Of a DNA stretch of 64,000 bases, positions 26,831-33,234 are shown piece after piece; within the stretch, counting starts at the first letter, position 1; the number at the start of each line of letters is the position of its first letter. Both the position numbers and the translations under genes were made by a program. The notes beneath the pieces are model-generated. The model ran no database searches, was not told the origin of the DNA, and was given only the letters and a program-made list of their open reading frames with translations. The DNA lies in NCBI GenBank assembly GCA_000719025.1, contig JODP01000001.1:806001-870000 (forward strand). Reading direction: 5' to 3'. Origin of the DNA: Kineosporia aurantiaca JCM 3230 (GTDB taxonomy: Bacteria; Actinomycetota; Actinomycetes; Actinomycetales; Kineosporiaceae).

Positions 26831-27256
26831 TTGAGGACGCTTGTGGGCGGTTTGGTAGGGGCACTCACGAAAACCGTCCCCTGGATGGGCCACTCGCACT
26901 CGCCGGCCGGGTACCGTTCGTCGCACGGATGGCCGCTACTGCCCGGTAGACCCATGACGAAACCGGTTTTCCGGAGTAGACCTGACGGCAGATCCGGAGA
27001 GCCGGTTTCGGTGGCCCCTCCGGATCGGCACGGACCGCACGGTGGCCGGTACCCACACGCGAGCAGTCCCCGTGAGGACCCGCTCGGACGGGCTTGTCCC
27101 GCTCCGGCGAATGATGCGAGCGAGCTTGGTAGCCGGGACCGTGCCCCGGGTGGCGGCGCCCGGCTGCGGGGCGTCGCCACCCATTGAAACTTCCGATCCT
27201 GCTTCTCTGTTCAGAAGAATCGGGGTGGTTGATGAAAGGTGCCCGACCCGAAGGTT
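26831..27256. ncRNA. Candidate structured RNA (Ms1/MTS2823/scr3559 6S-like position)
   Basis: This 426-bp gap between convergent Fic-like and HAD genes has no credible ORF but dense inverted repeats. GGGTACCG (26909-26916) pairs with CGGTACCC (27047-27054), and inside it 26958-26975 pairs with 26993-27010 (18 bp, 17-nt loop). An intervening set of shorter pairs gives a long rod. A second hairpin is 27148-27160 with 27170-27182. From recall, the same interval encodes the abundant 6S-like RNA MTS2823/Ms1 in mycobacteria and scr3559 in Streptomyces. Synteny predicts the minus strand, but G-U pairs in the two main stems favour plus, so the strand is left open. Confidence 0.5.
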
Positions 27257-28114
27257 TTACTGCTCCGGCCGGGAGGCCGCCCGCCGCGACCGGGCGTCTT
27301 CCCGGCCGGAGGCCGGTTTTCCGTCTTCCTTCCGGCGGCTGGCGTACCAGACCAGGCCGGCCGCCGCCCCGGCTCCGAGGGCCGCGGTCCGCGCGGCGGT
27401 CTGGACCGGGAACTTCGGGCCCAGACTGACCGGCCGGGAGAAGTCCTGGATCAGCCAGCCCCGGGTCTGCGCCTCGCGACGCAGCGCCTTGTCCGGATTC
27501 ACCGCGACCGGGTGCCCGACCGCCTCGAGCATCGGCAGATCGGTGACCGAGTCGCTGTAGGCGTAGCACTCCCCGAGCCGGTAACCCTGCTCGGCGGCCA
27601 GCTCGCGCACGGCCAGGGCCTTGTTCTCGCCGTAGGCGTAGTAGTCGATGGTGCCGGTGTAGCGGCCGTCGGCGATGCCCATCCGGGTGGCGATGACCCG
27701 GTCGGCCCCGAGCATCACGCCGATCGGCTCGACCAGCTCGACCCCGGAGGCGGAGACGATCACCACGTCCCGCCCGGCCGCCTGGTGCTCGGCGATCAGG
27801 GCGGTCGCCTCCTCGTAGACGATCGGCCCGATCAGCTCGGCCAGCGTGGTCGCCACGATGTCGCGGACCTGCTGCACCTCCCAGCCGACGACCATCCGGG
27901 AGACCTGCTCGCGCAGCCGCTCCATCTGAGTGTGATCCGCACCACTGGCGTGGTAGAAGAAGTGCGAGTAGGCGCTGCGGAGCATCGCCGAGCGACTGAG
28001 CAGGCCGCCGGCGTAGAGCGGCCGGGAGAAGGCCATGGTGCTGGACCGGGCGATCACGGTCTTGTCCAGGTCGAAGAACGCCGCCTGACGTCCGTCGGCC
28101 TTCTCGACACCCAT
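27257..28114 (-). CDS. HAD-IB family hydrolase (SerB-like)
   Basis: A 285-residue HAD phosphatase. Motif I is FFDLDKTVIARSS (both Asp present), motif II lies in VVIVSASGVELVEP, and motif III/IV in AYSDSVTDLPMLEAVGHPVA. The C-terminus has a hydrophobic segment (AARTAALGAGAAAGLVWYA) and a basic tail, so it may be membrane associated. The start is the ATG at 28114. It is divergent from tadZ, as Rv3661 is from Rv3660c. The Streptomyces homologue is linked by annotation to morphological differentiation. The substrate is unknown. Confidence 0.92.
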   Translation of the reverse strand: MGVEKADGRQAAFFDLDKTVIARSSTMAFSRPLYAGGLLSRSAMLRSAYSHFFYHASGADHTQMERLREQVSRMVVGWEVQQVRDIVATTLAELIGPIVYEEATALIAEHQAAGRDVVIVSASGVELVEPIGVMLGADRVIATRMGIADGRYTGTIDYYAYGENKALAVRELAAEQGYRLGECYAYSDSVTDLPMLEAVGHPVAVNPDKALRREAQTRGWLIQDFSRPVSLGPKFPVQTAARTAALGAGAAAGLVWYASRRKEDGKPASGREDARSRRAASRPEQ

Positions 28115-28451
28115 GCCGTCAGGATAGGCGGCGGTCAAGATCACCCGCAGTGAATGAGTGGCTGCTTTCCGCGAGCCCTTTCGGCCGGTCCGGCCTGTCC
28201 GAATTGCGACCGGGATTGTCCAGATTGCCGGTTACCCTTGGTGAGCGTGTATGCGGCCTCTGCGGTTGGTCGTGACGTAGGGTGGGATCCCGTGACTTAA
28301 AATGCCCGGTAGCTGTCTGTTTCCTGTCGAGATGCCGCCATCCGGTGGCGTAGGTGTTGCACGAGACGCCACAGCGGGTACAGACTGACGTTGCCGGCTT
28401 AATTGCCGTGCCCGCCCGGTCCGACTCCTCCCCCCCGAGCCGGACCGGCCA

Positions 28452-28491
28452 GACGGCCCCCGCTCCCCCCCAGCGGGGGCCGTCGTCTTTT
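28452..28491 (+). terminator. Intrinsic terminator with T-run
   Basis: Stem GACGGCCCCCGCT (28452-28464), a 7-C loop, exact complement 28472-28484, then GTCTTTT. It is preceded by another stem, CCGGTCCG (28416-28423) with CGGACCGG (28441-28448). No gene on this strand ends nearby, so it must terminate an unannotated transcript that begins within the HAD-tadZ gap. Confidence 0.8.
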
Positions 28492-28497
28492 GCCCCA

Positions 28498-28545
28498 GCC
28501 TTTTGCCTCCGCCCGGGCCGCGCCTTTTGCCTCCGCCCGGGCCGC
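28498..28545 (+). repeat. 24-bp tandem repeat, two exact copies
   Basis: A unit beginning GCCTTTTGCCTCCGCC is repeated exactly at 28498-28521 and 28522-28545. A degraded third copy follows. It lies directly after the terminator and before the 23-bp repeat. Confidence 0.9.
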
Positions 28546-28565
28546 TGCCTTTCGCTTCCAACCCC

Positions 28566-28611
28566 GCCGTCGTCCCTCACCCCCGGCCGCCGTCGTCCCT
28601 CACCCCCGGCC
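28566..28611 (+). repeat. 23-bp tandem repeat, two exact copies plus a partial third
   Basis: A unit beginning GCCGTCGTCCCTCACC occurs exactly at 28566-28588 and 28589-28611. An imperfect third copy runs to about 28630, where the GTGATCATG array begins. Confidence 0.9.
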
Positions 28612-28632
28612 GCGGTCGTCCCACCCCCCTTC

Positions 28633-28751
28633 GTGATCATGGACTTCTTCCCCCGTGATCATGGACTTTCTTCCTCGTGATCATGGACTTTCTCCCCGTG
28701 ATCATGCAGTTCCGCCCCGTGATCATGCAGTTCCGCCCCGTGATCATGCAG
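28633..28751 (+). repeat. Six-copy GTGATCATG array with 21-22-bp period
   Basis: Copies start at 28633, 28655, 28677 (GTGATCATGGAC) and 28698, 28719, 28740 (GTGATCATGCAG). Spacings are 22, 22, 21, 21 and 21 bp, i.e. two helical turns, so every palindromic TGATCA core faces the same side of the DNA. The array ends about 100 bp before the tadZ start. The same 12-mer occurs at 8393-8477. Confidence 0.92.
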
Positions 28752-28767
28752 TTCGGGCCCCTGAGGT

Positions 28768-28811
28768 TTTCCACAGGTCGGTACGAACCGGGGTTTGTCC
28801 ACAGGCATGGG
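28768..28811 (+). promoter_or_regulatory. Conserved TCCACAG-pair block before tadZ
   Basis: The block reads TTTCCACAG, a short spacer with TACGAACC, then TTTGTCCACAGGCATGG. It matches 32399-32440 nearly base for base, with one indel. TTGTCCACA at 28795-28803 equals the DnaA-box consensus described for Streptomyces. It ends 42 nt before the tadZ ATG. Confidence 0.6.
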
Positions 28812-28853
28812 CCAAAGGGCCCGGCACTCCTCGGCGCCGCCGAGCCTGGGGCT

Positions 28854-29912
28854 ATGGCCACTGTCTGGGTGCTGCTGCTGACCTCCGAACCCGTGATCGT
28901 CTCCGTCGTGGGCCGACTGGCCACGACGTACGGCATCGACGTACGCACCTCGCTCTCAGCACCGGGGCCGCCCGGTCTGGTGCTGGTGGGCTTCGACCAG
29001 GTAACGGACGGGCCGAACCTGCCCGGCGCCGCCTCCGGCGTCCCTCGTCTGTTGCTGGCGGCCGGTCCGCCGGACGAACGGCTCTGGCGCGCGGCCCTGG
29101 AAATGCGGGCGGAGCAGGTGGTGCCGCTGCCCGAGGCCGAGCACCTGCTGGACGCGCGACTGGCCCGGCTCGCCGAAGGCCTTCGGCCCGGGCGGGCGCC
29201 GGTGATCGGGGTGATCGGTGGTTGTGGCGGCGCCGGGGCCAGCGTCCTGGCCGCGGCGCTGGCCCGCAGCGCGGCCCCGGCGATGCCCACCTTGTTGGTC
29301 GAGGTGGACCAGTTCGGCGGTGGGGCAGACCTTTTGCTCGGCGCGGAGGACGAACCCGGTCTGCGCTGGCCGGATCTGGTCTCGGCGCGGGGTCGGCTGC
29401 TGCCCGGCAGCCTGTTCGGGTCGCTACCGCTGATCGACGGAGTGCACGTGCTCGCCGCGGCCCGCAGCGGCCCGGTCGAGGAACTGCCGGCGGCGGCCGT
29501 GAGTGCGGTGCTCGACTCGGCCCGGGCTGAATACGGCGCGGTGCTGATCGATCTACCGCGCCGACTCGACGAAGCCGCCGGTGCCGCCGTGCGGGCTCTC
29601 GACACCTGCCTGCTGGTAATCCCGGCCGAGGTGCGGGCCACGGCCGCAGCGCAGCGCGTGGCGGCCTCCCTGCGTCCTTTGGTGGGTGATCTGAGGCTGG
29701 TGGTGCGTGGCCCCGCTCCGACCGGGCTCAGCGCCCTCAGCATCTGCACCGCCCTCGACCTGCCCCTGGCCGGCCTGCTGCGCCCCGAGCCCCGGCTGAA
29801 GTCCGCCCTCGACCGCGGCGAACCACCCGGCCTGCACCCTCGCGGCCCGCTGGCCCGGTTCTGCGGCGACCTGCTGCGCCGGGGGCTGTTGTCGCAAGGG
29901 TTGCTGCAGTGA
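28854..29912 (+). CDS. tadZ: TadZ/CpaE-like septum-site-determining protein (SSGD)
   Basis: A 352-residue ParA/MinD-like ATPase. After a ~110-residue N-terminal receiver-like domain comes a deviant Walker A, GVIGGCGGAGASVLAAALA (about residues 122-140), lacking the classical Lys pattern. PTLLVEVDQFGGGADLLLGA and AVLIDLPRRLDEA follow. It should position the Tad secretion machine; its mycobacterial homologue Rv3660c (Ssd) affects septation. I take the ATG at 28854; upstream the open frame consists of repeats. Its stop overlaps the tadA GTG. Confidence 0.9.
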   Translation: MATVWVLLLTSEPVIVSVVGRLATTYGIDVRTSLSAPGPPGLVLVGFDQVTDGPNLPGAASGVPRLLLAAGPPDERLWRAALEMRAEQVVPLPEAEHLLDARLARLAEGLRPGRAPVIGVIGGCGGAGASVLAAALARSAAPAMPTLLVEVDQFGGGADLLLGAEDEPGLRWPDLVSARGRLLPGSLFGSLPLIDGVHVLAAARSGPVEELPAAAVSAVLDSARAEYGAVLIDLPRRLDEAAGAAVRALDTCLLVIPAEVRATAAAQRVAASLRPLVGDLRLVVRGPAPTGLSALSICTALDLPLAGLLRPEPRLKSALDRGEPPGLHPRGPLARFCGDLLRRGLLSQGLLQ

Positions 29913-31099
29913 CCACGTCCGAGCCGGTCCTGGCGGCCGTGGTCGCCCGGCTGCGCGGTGGCCTGGCCGGTCACGACCGGCCCGGGCGGGACGAGCTGGC
30001 GGCGATGGTCGCGGCCACGTCGGCCGGTCTCGGGCAGGTGCTGGGACAGGACGACGTGCTCGCCGCGACCGAGCGGATCAGGGCCGAGCTGTGGGGCTTG
30101 GGTCCGCTCCAACCTTTCCTGGAACTGCCTGGCGTTACGGACGTGCTGGTCAACGGGCCGGGCGAGATCTGGATCGACCGAGGCGAAGGGCTCCGTCGGA
30201 TGCGCTGCCCGCCGGCCCTTTCCGAAGAAAACGCAGTCCGCGCCCTGGCTACTCGGCTGGCCTCAGCCGGCGGTCGCCGCCTGGACGACGCAGCCCCCTA
30301 CGCCGATGCCCGACTCGAGGGTGGCATCCGCCTGCACGCGGTGATCCCTCCCGTCGCACCGGCCGGCACCCTGATCTCGTTGCGGGTCCTGCGCTCCGAA
30401 CCTCTCACCCTCAGCGCCCTGGTGAGCTCGGGCTCGATCCCACCCGGCTGGGCCGAGGTACTCCGGGCGATGATCGTCACCCGGGCCGCCTTCCTGGTCA
30501 GCGGAGGCACCGGAGCGGGCAAGACCACCCTTCTGGCTTCCCTGCTGTCACTGGTGCCCGCCGGCGAGCGGATTGTGCTGGTGGAGGACGTCGGCGAACT
30601 GCGCCCCGCGCACCCGCACCTGGTCCGGCTGGAGGCTCGGCACGCCAACGTCGAGGGGGCGGGTGCGATCAGCTTGGAAGACCTGGTCCGTCAGGCCCTG
30701 CGGATGCGACCGGACCGGGTGGTGGTCGGCGAGTGCCGGGGGGCCGAGGTGCGAGACCTGCTGGCCGCTTTGAACACTGGGCACGCCGGGGGTTGCGGCA
30801 CGGTGCATGCGAACGCCCCAGCCGACGTACCCGCCCGGCTCGAGGCTCTGGGTGCGCTGGCCGGGCTTTCCGCTGACGCTGTGCGGGCCCAGGCCGCGGC
30901 CGCATTGGACGCGGTTGTCCACGTAGAACGGCGGGGCCGTCGGCGGCGGGTCATGCAGATCGCCATCGCCCGGCGCACTTCCCGCGGCGAACTCGAAATG
31001 CTGCCCGCGCTCACGGCCGACCCGAACGACCCGGGCTCGGACGGTGAGACCGGGCCCGGATGGCCAGATCTGGCACAAGGACTCGAGGGGAACCAATGA
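29909..31099 (+). CDS. tadA: TadA/CpaF-family secretion ATPase
   Basis: A 396-residue hexameric ATPase that powers Tad pilus assembly. It has Walker A GGTGAGKTT at residues 199-207, the Asp-box-like region IVLVEDVGELRPAHPHLVRL, the Walker B/His-box region RMRPDRVVVGECRGAE, and GCGTVHANAPADVPARLEAL. GTGA overlap couples it to tadZ, and its stop overlaps tadB. Confidence 0.95.
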   Translation: MTTSEPVLAAVVARLRGGLAGHDRPGRDELAAMVAATSAGLGQVLGQDDVLAATERIRAELWGLGPLQPFLELPGVTDVLVNGPGEIWIDRGEGLRRMRCPPALSEENAVRALATRLASAGGRRLDDAAPYADARLEGGIRLHAVIPPVAPAGTLISLRVLRSEPLTLSALVSSGSIPPGWAEVLRAMIVTRAAFLVSGGTGAGKTTLLASLLSLVPAGERIVLVEDVGELRPAHPHLVRLEARHANVEGAGAISLEDLVRQALRMRPDRVVVGECRGAEVRDLLAALNTGHAGGCGTVHANAPADVPARLEALGALAGLSADAVRAQAAAALDAVVHVERRGRRRRVMQIAIARRTSRGELEMLPALTADPNDPGSDGETGPGWPDLAQGLEGNQ

Positions 31100-31875
31100 C
31101 ATTCAGCGACAAACAAGAGATTTCTTCAGTTGAGCCCCTCGTTCTTCCGCACGACAATGCGCCTCACCGCGGTGAGATTCTCCTCCCTCGGCGCGATGAG
31201 CAGCCTTCGGTGCGTGAGAGCGTCCATTATCGCAATGGAGACCACTCCCTATGGCGGGGTACCCCGCCCCTACCGCAGGAGGGGCGACCTTCCTGGCGCG
31301 GAGTATCGCTGGCTCGACCGTTGCTGGGTCGGGACGACGCCGCCCTGTTGTGTGGTCGGGTGTCGGCGTTGTCCCGGGCTGGGGTTCCACCAGGCCGCAC
31401 CTGGGAGGTGCTGGCCGTCGGGCGGGGGCCGGATGCGCGAGTGGCCGAGACGGTGGCGGGGATGTTGGCCGTGGGAGGGACCGCGGCAGAAGGTCTTCGG
31501 CTAGCGGCGGTGGACTGCGACGGCCCGGGGGTCGAGGCGTTGCAGTGGCTCGCCGCCACCGCCGAGGTGGTTCGGCGATCCGGGGCTCCGGCAGCGGCCA
31601 TTTTCGATGGCGTCGGGGCCGGGTTGCTGGCTCAGATCGCCGAATCGGACGAGCGGGAAGTGGCACTCGCCGGTCCTCGCACGACCGCCCGGGTGCTGGC
31701 CGCCCTACCGCTGATCGGGCTGCTATTGGGAGCGGTGCTCGGCGTCAACACCGTCTCCGTCCTCCTCGGAACCCTTCCCGGAATGGCCTGCCTCGTGCTC
31801 GGAGCCGGGTTCTGGTGGCTGGGCCGGCTCTGGACGGCGCATCTGGTGCGGTCCGCAGCAGAGGGATCGGTGTGA
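31096..31875 (+). CDS. tadB: TadB-like type II/IV secretion platform protein
   Basis: A 259-residue inner-membrane platform protein. The T2SSF-type helical domain spans about residues 80-195 (LCGRVSALSRAGVPPGRTWE), followed by two C-terminal membrane helices (VLAALPLIGLLLGAVLGVNT, and MACLVLGAGFWWL). The first ~75 residues are hydrophilic, have lower GC at third positions than the rest, and match nothing I know. The ATG at 31096 overlaps the tadA stop and follows GAGGGGAA, so this unusual N-terminus is probably real. Confidence 0.85.
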   Translation: MTFSDKQEISSVEPLVLPHDNAPHRGEILLPRRDEQPSVRESVHYRNGDHSLWRGTPPLPQEGRPSWRGVSLARPLLGRDDAALLCGRVSALSRAGVPPGRTWEVLAVGRGPDARVAETVAGMLAVGGTAAEGLRLAAVDCDGPGVEALQWLAATAEVVRRSGAPAAAIFDGVGAGLLAQIAESDEREVALAGPRTTARVLAALPLIGLLLGAVLGVNTVSVLLGTLPGMACLVLGAGFWWLGRLWTAHLVRSAAEGSV

Positions 31876-31882
31876 TTAAGCA

Positions 31883-32389
31883 ATGGACGGGGTGAACCGT
31901 CGCCTTGATGCCGCATTGGGTCCGCATCAGCGCGTAGGCCAGGTCACCGGCCCGGCGTCGGCCTCGGTGATGCCTGGCCCCTTGGTGCTCGACCTGATCG
32001 CCGCCTTGGTGGAGAGCGGCGCTCCACCGGCCGCATCATTGAGAGGGGTCGGCGACGTGCTGTCCGAGCTGGGTGATCCGCGGGGCGAGAAACTGCTGCG
32101 CTTGGGCGATCTGATCTCCGGACCGCTCCCGGAATCGGAAGACGCGATCAACGACAGCACCATCGCCGCCCTTACCGAGGCCCTCACCCTGGCGGCTCGG
32201 TCCGGCCTGCCGCCGTCAGCGCTGATCCGCCGGGCCGCCACCGAGGAACGCCGTCGTCAGGCTGCGGCGCGCTCAGCCGCGGTCCAGCGGCTGGAGGTCC
32301 TCCTCGTCATCCCCGGCGCGGCCTGCCTTCTACCCGCCTTCGTCCTGCTCGGCATCGTCCCTCTGGTGATCAGGCTGGTGGCCGGATGA
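31883..32389 (+). CDS. tadC: TadC-like secretion platform protein
   Basis: A 168-residue short TadC. It has a helical T2SSF-like region (LVLDLIAALVESGAPPAASL, then LTLAARSGLPPSALIRRAA) and a C-terminal hydrophobic pair of segments (VLLVIPGAACLLPAFVLLGI). It probably partners TadB in the membrane. Actinobacterial TadC proteins are commonly this short. The ribosome-binding site is weak, and translation may be coupled to tadB across the 7-nt gap. Confidence 0.85.
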   Translation: MDGVNRRLDAALGPHQRVGQVTGPASASVMPGPLVLDLIAALVESGAPPAASLRGVGDVLSELGDPRGEKLLRLGDLISGPLPESEDAINDSTIAALTEALTLAARSGLPPSALIRRAATEERRRQAAARSAAVQRLEVLLVIPGAACLLPAFVLLGIVPLVIRLVAG

Positions 32390-32398
32390 CTTTCGCGC

Positions 32399-32440
32399 TT
32401 TCCACAGCCGATACGAACCCGATTCTGTCCACAGGCAAGG
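32399..32440 (+). promoter_or_regulatory. Second copy of the TCCACAG-pair block, before the pilin-like gene
   Basis: TTTCCACAG, spacer with TACGAACC, then CTGTCCACAGGCAAGG, closely matching 28768-28811. It starts 10 nt after the tadC stop and ends about 100 nt before the DUF4244 gene. This suggests an internal promoter or regulator site shared with tadZ. Confidence 0.6.
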
Positions 32441-32542
32441 CCTTCCGTCTGCTCGAAGACCCACTCACACGGCAGTTTTGGTCATGGCCGCAGATCGGGC
32501 GGCCGACCCGGCCGGGGGTTCCGGCCAGCGGAAGGGGTGAAC

Positions 32543-32782
32543 ATGCGGGTTCGGATGCTGAAGGCGGCGTTCGTCACGGGAATCGGGGTGCTCGGGGACC
32601 GATGCCGGCGGGTCACGGTCGCGGCCCGTCAAAGGTCCGAGGCGGGGGCCAGCACGGCGGAGTACGCGATGACCATGGTGGCTGCCTGCGGTTTCGCCGG
32701 CGTGCTGCTGGCGATCATCCGCAGCAGCCCGATCAAGTCGCTGCTGCTCACCATCATCCAGAAGGCCATGAGTCTCGGATGA
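32543..32782 (+). CDS. DUF4244 small pilin-like protein
   Basis: A 79-residue Flp-pilin-like protein. The class-III-type processing region SEAGASTAEYAMTMVAA is followed by a hydrophobic helix ending ISLG-like (IIQKAMSLG). The Glu in STAEYA corresponds to the conserved Glu+5 of type IV/Flp pilins. The ATG at 32543 follows GAAGGGG. It is the likely structural subunit of the Tad system; the next gene starts in an ATGA overlap. Confidence 0.88.
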   Translation: MRVRMLKAAFVTGIGVLGDRCRRVTVAARQRSEAGASTAEYAMTMVAACGFAGVLLAIIRSSPIKSLLLTIIQKAMSLG

Positions 32783-33234
32783 CCGACCCGGACGGCCGGG
32801 GCCGCGCAGCGCAGGCGACCCCGGCCGGGCCGGCCGGAGACCTCCGTCCCGCTCGGCCCACCCATTTCCCTCGACCTCCACAGCCGTCATCCCATGCCGG
32901 TACGCGGGGCTCCGTCACAGCCGAGTTCGCCCTCCTGATGCCAGTTCTCGTCCTCCTTCTGGGCGCCCTTCTGGCCGCCTCCACGGCCGGGCTAGCTCAG
33001 CTGCGGTGCATCGACGCGGCGCGGGCCGGTGCGCGGGCGGCGGCCCGGCACGAGGATCCCCGGCCGGTCGCGCTCGCGGCTGGACCGGACGGGGCTTCGG
33101 TTCAGGTGACGGCGAGCGGCGATCTGGTGACCGTGCGGGTGTCGGCCGAGGTGGAGCTGCCGTTGCCCTGGCATCCACGGATCGGGGTCGAGTCCGCGAG
33201 CACGGCCCAGACGGAAGAGGAGGTCGGAAGATGA
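32779..33234 (+). CDS. tadE: TadE-like pseudopilin
   Basis: 151 residues. After a ~45-residue Pro/Arg-rich leader comes the TadE motif RGSVTAEFALLMPVLVLLLG, with Glu at the pilin +5 position, then a membrane helix and a short outer domain. It should be processed by a prepilin peptidase and act as a minor pilin. The ATGA overlap with the DUF4244 gene fixes the start. The stop overlaps the next gene. Confidence 0.9.
   Translation: MTDPDGRGRAAQATPAGPAGDLRPARPTHFPRPPQPSSHAGTRGSVTAEFALLMPVLVLLLGALLAASTAGLAQLRCIDAARAGARAAARHEDPRPVALAAGPDGASVQVTASGDLVTVRVSAEVELPLPWHPRIGVESASTAQTEEEVGR

Larger units (their letters stand above)
28115..28853. other. Long repeat-rich regulatory gap between HAD gene and tadZ
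   Basis: 739 bp without a supported protein gene. In order it contains a possible structured leader or RNA (about 28231-28484) ending in a strong plus-strand terminator, a 24-bp tandem repeat, a 23-bp tandem repeat, a six-copy 21-22-bp repeat, and a ~44-bp block with two TCCACAG motifs. The tadZ frame is open upstream through the last repeat, which would encode VIMQF repeats, but this is judged non-coding. Confidence 0.7.

Noticed and set aside
27042..27560. 172-residue plus-strand ORF across the Fic-HAD gap
   Set aside because: Overlaps the HAD gene antisense, Arg/Ser/Pro-rich, no ribosome-binding site. The interval is better explained as structured RNA.
28633..28751. CRISPR array
   Set aside because: Units abut with a constant 21-22-bp period and there are no unique ~30-bp spacers or cas genes.
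28677..28853. N-terminal extension of TadZ made of VIMQF repeats
   Set aside because: The frame is open only because the 21-bp repeat is a multiple of three. TadZ relatives start at MATVWVLLL, and the first three repeats have a 22-bp period that breaks the frame.
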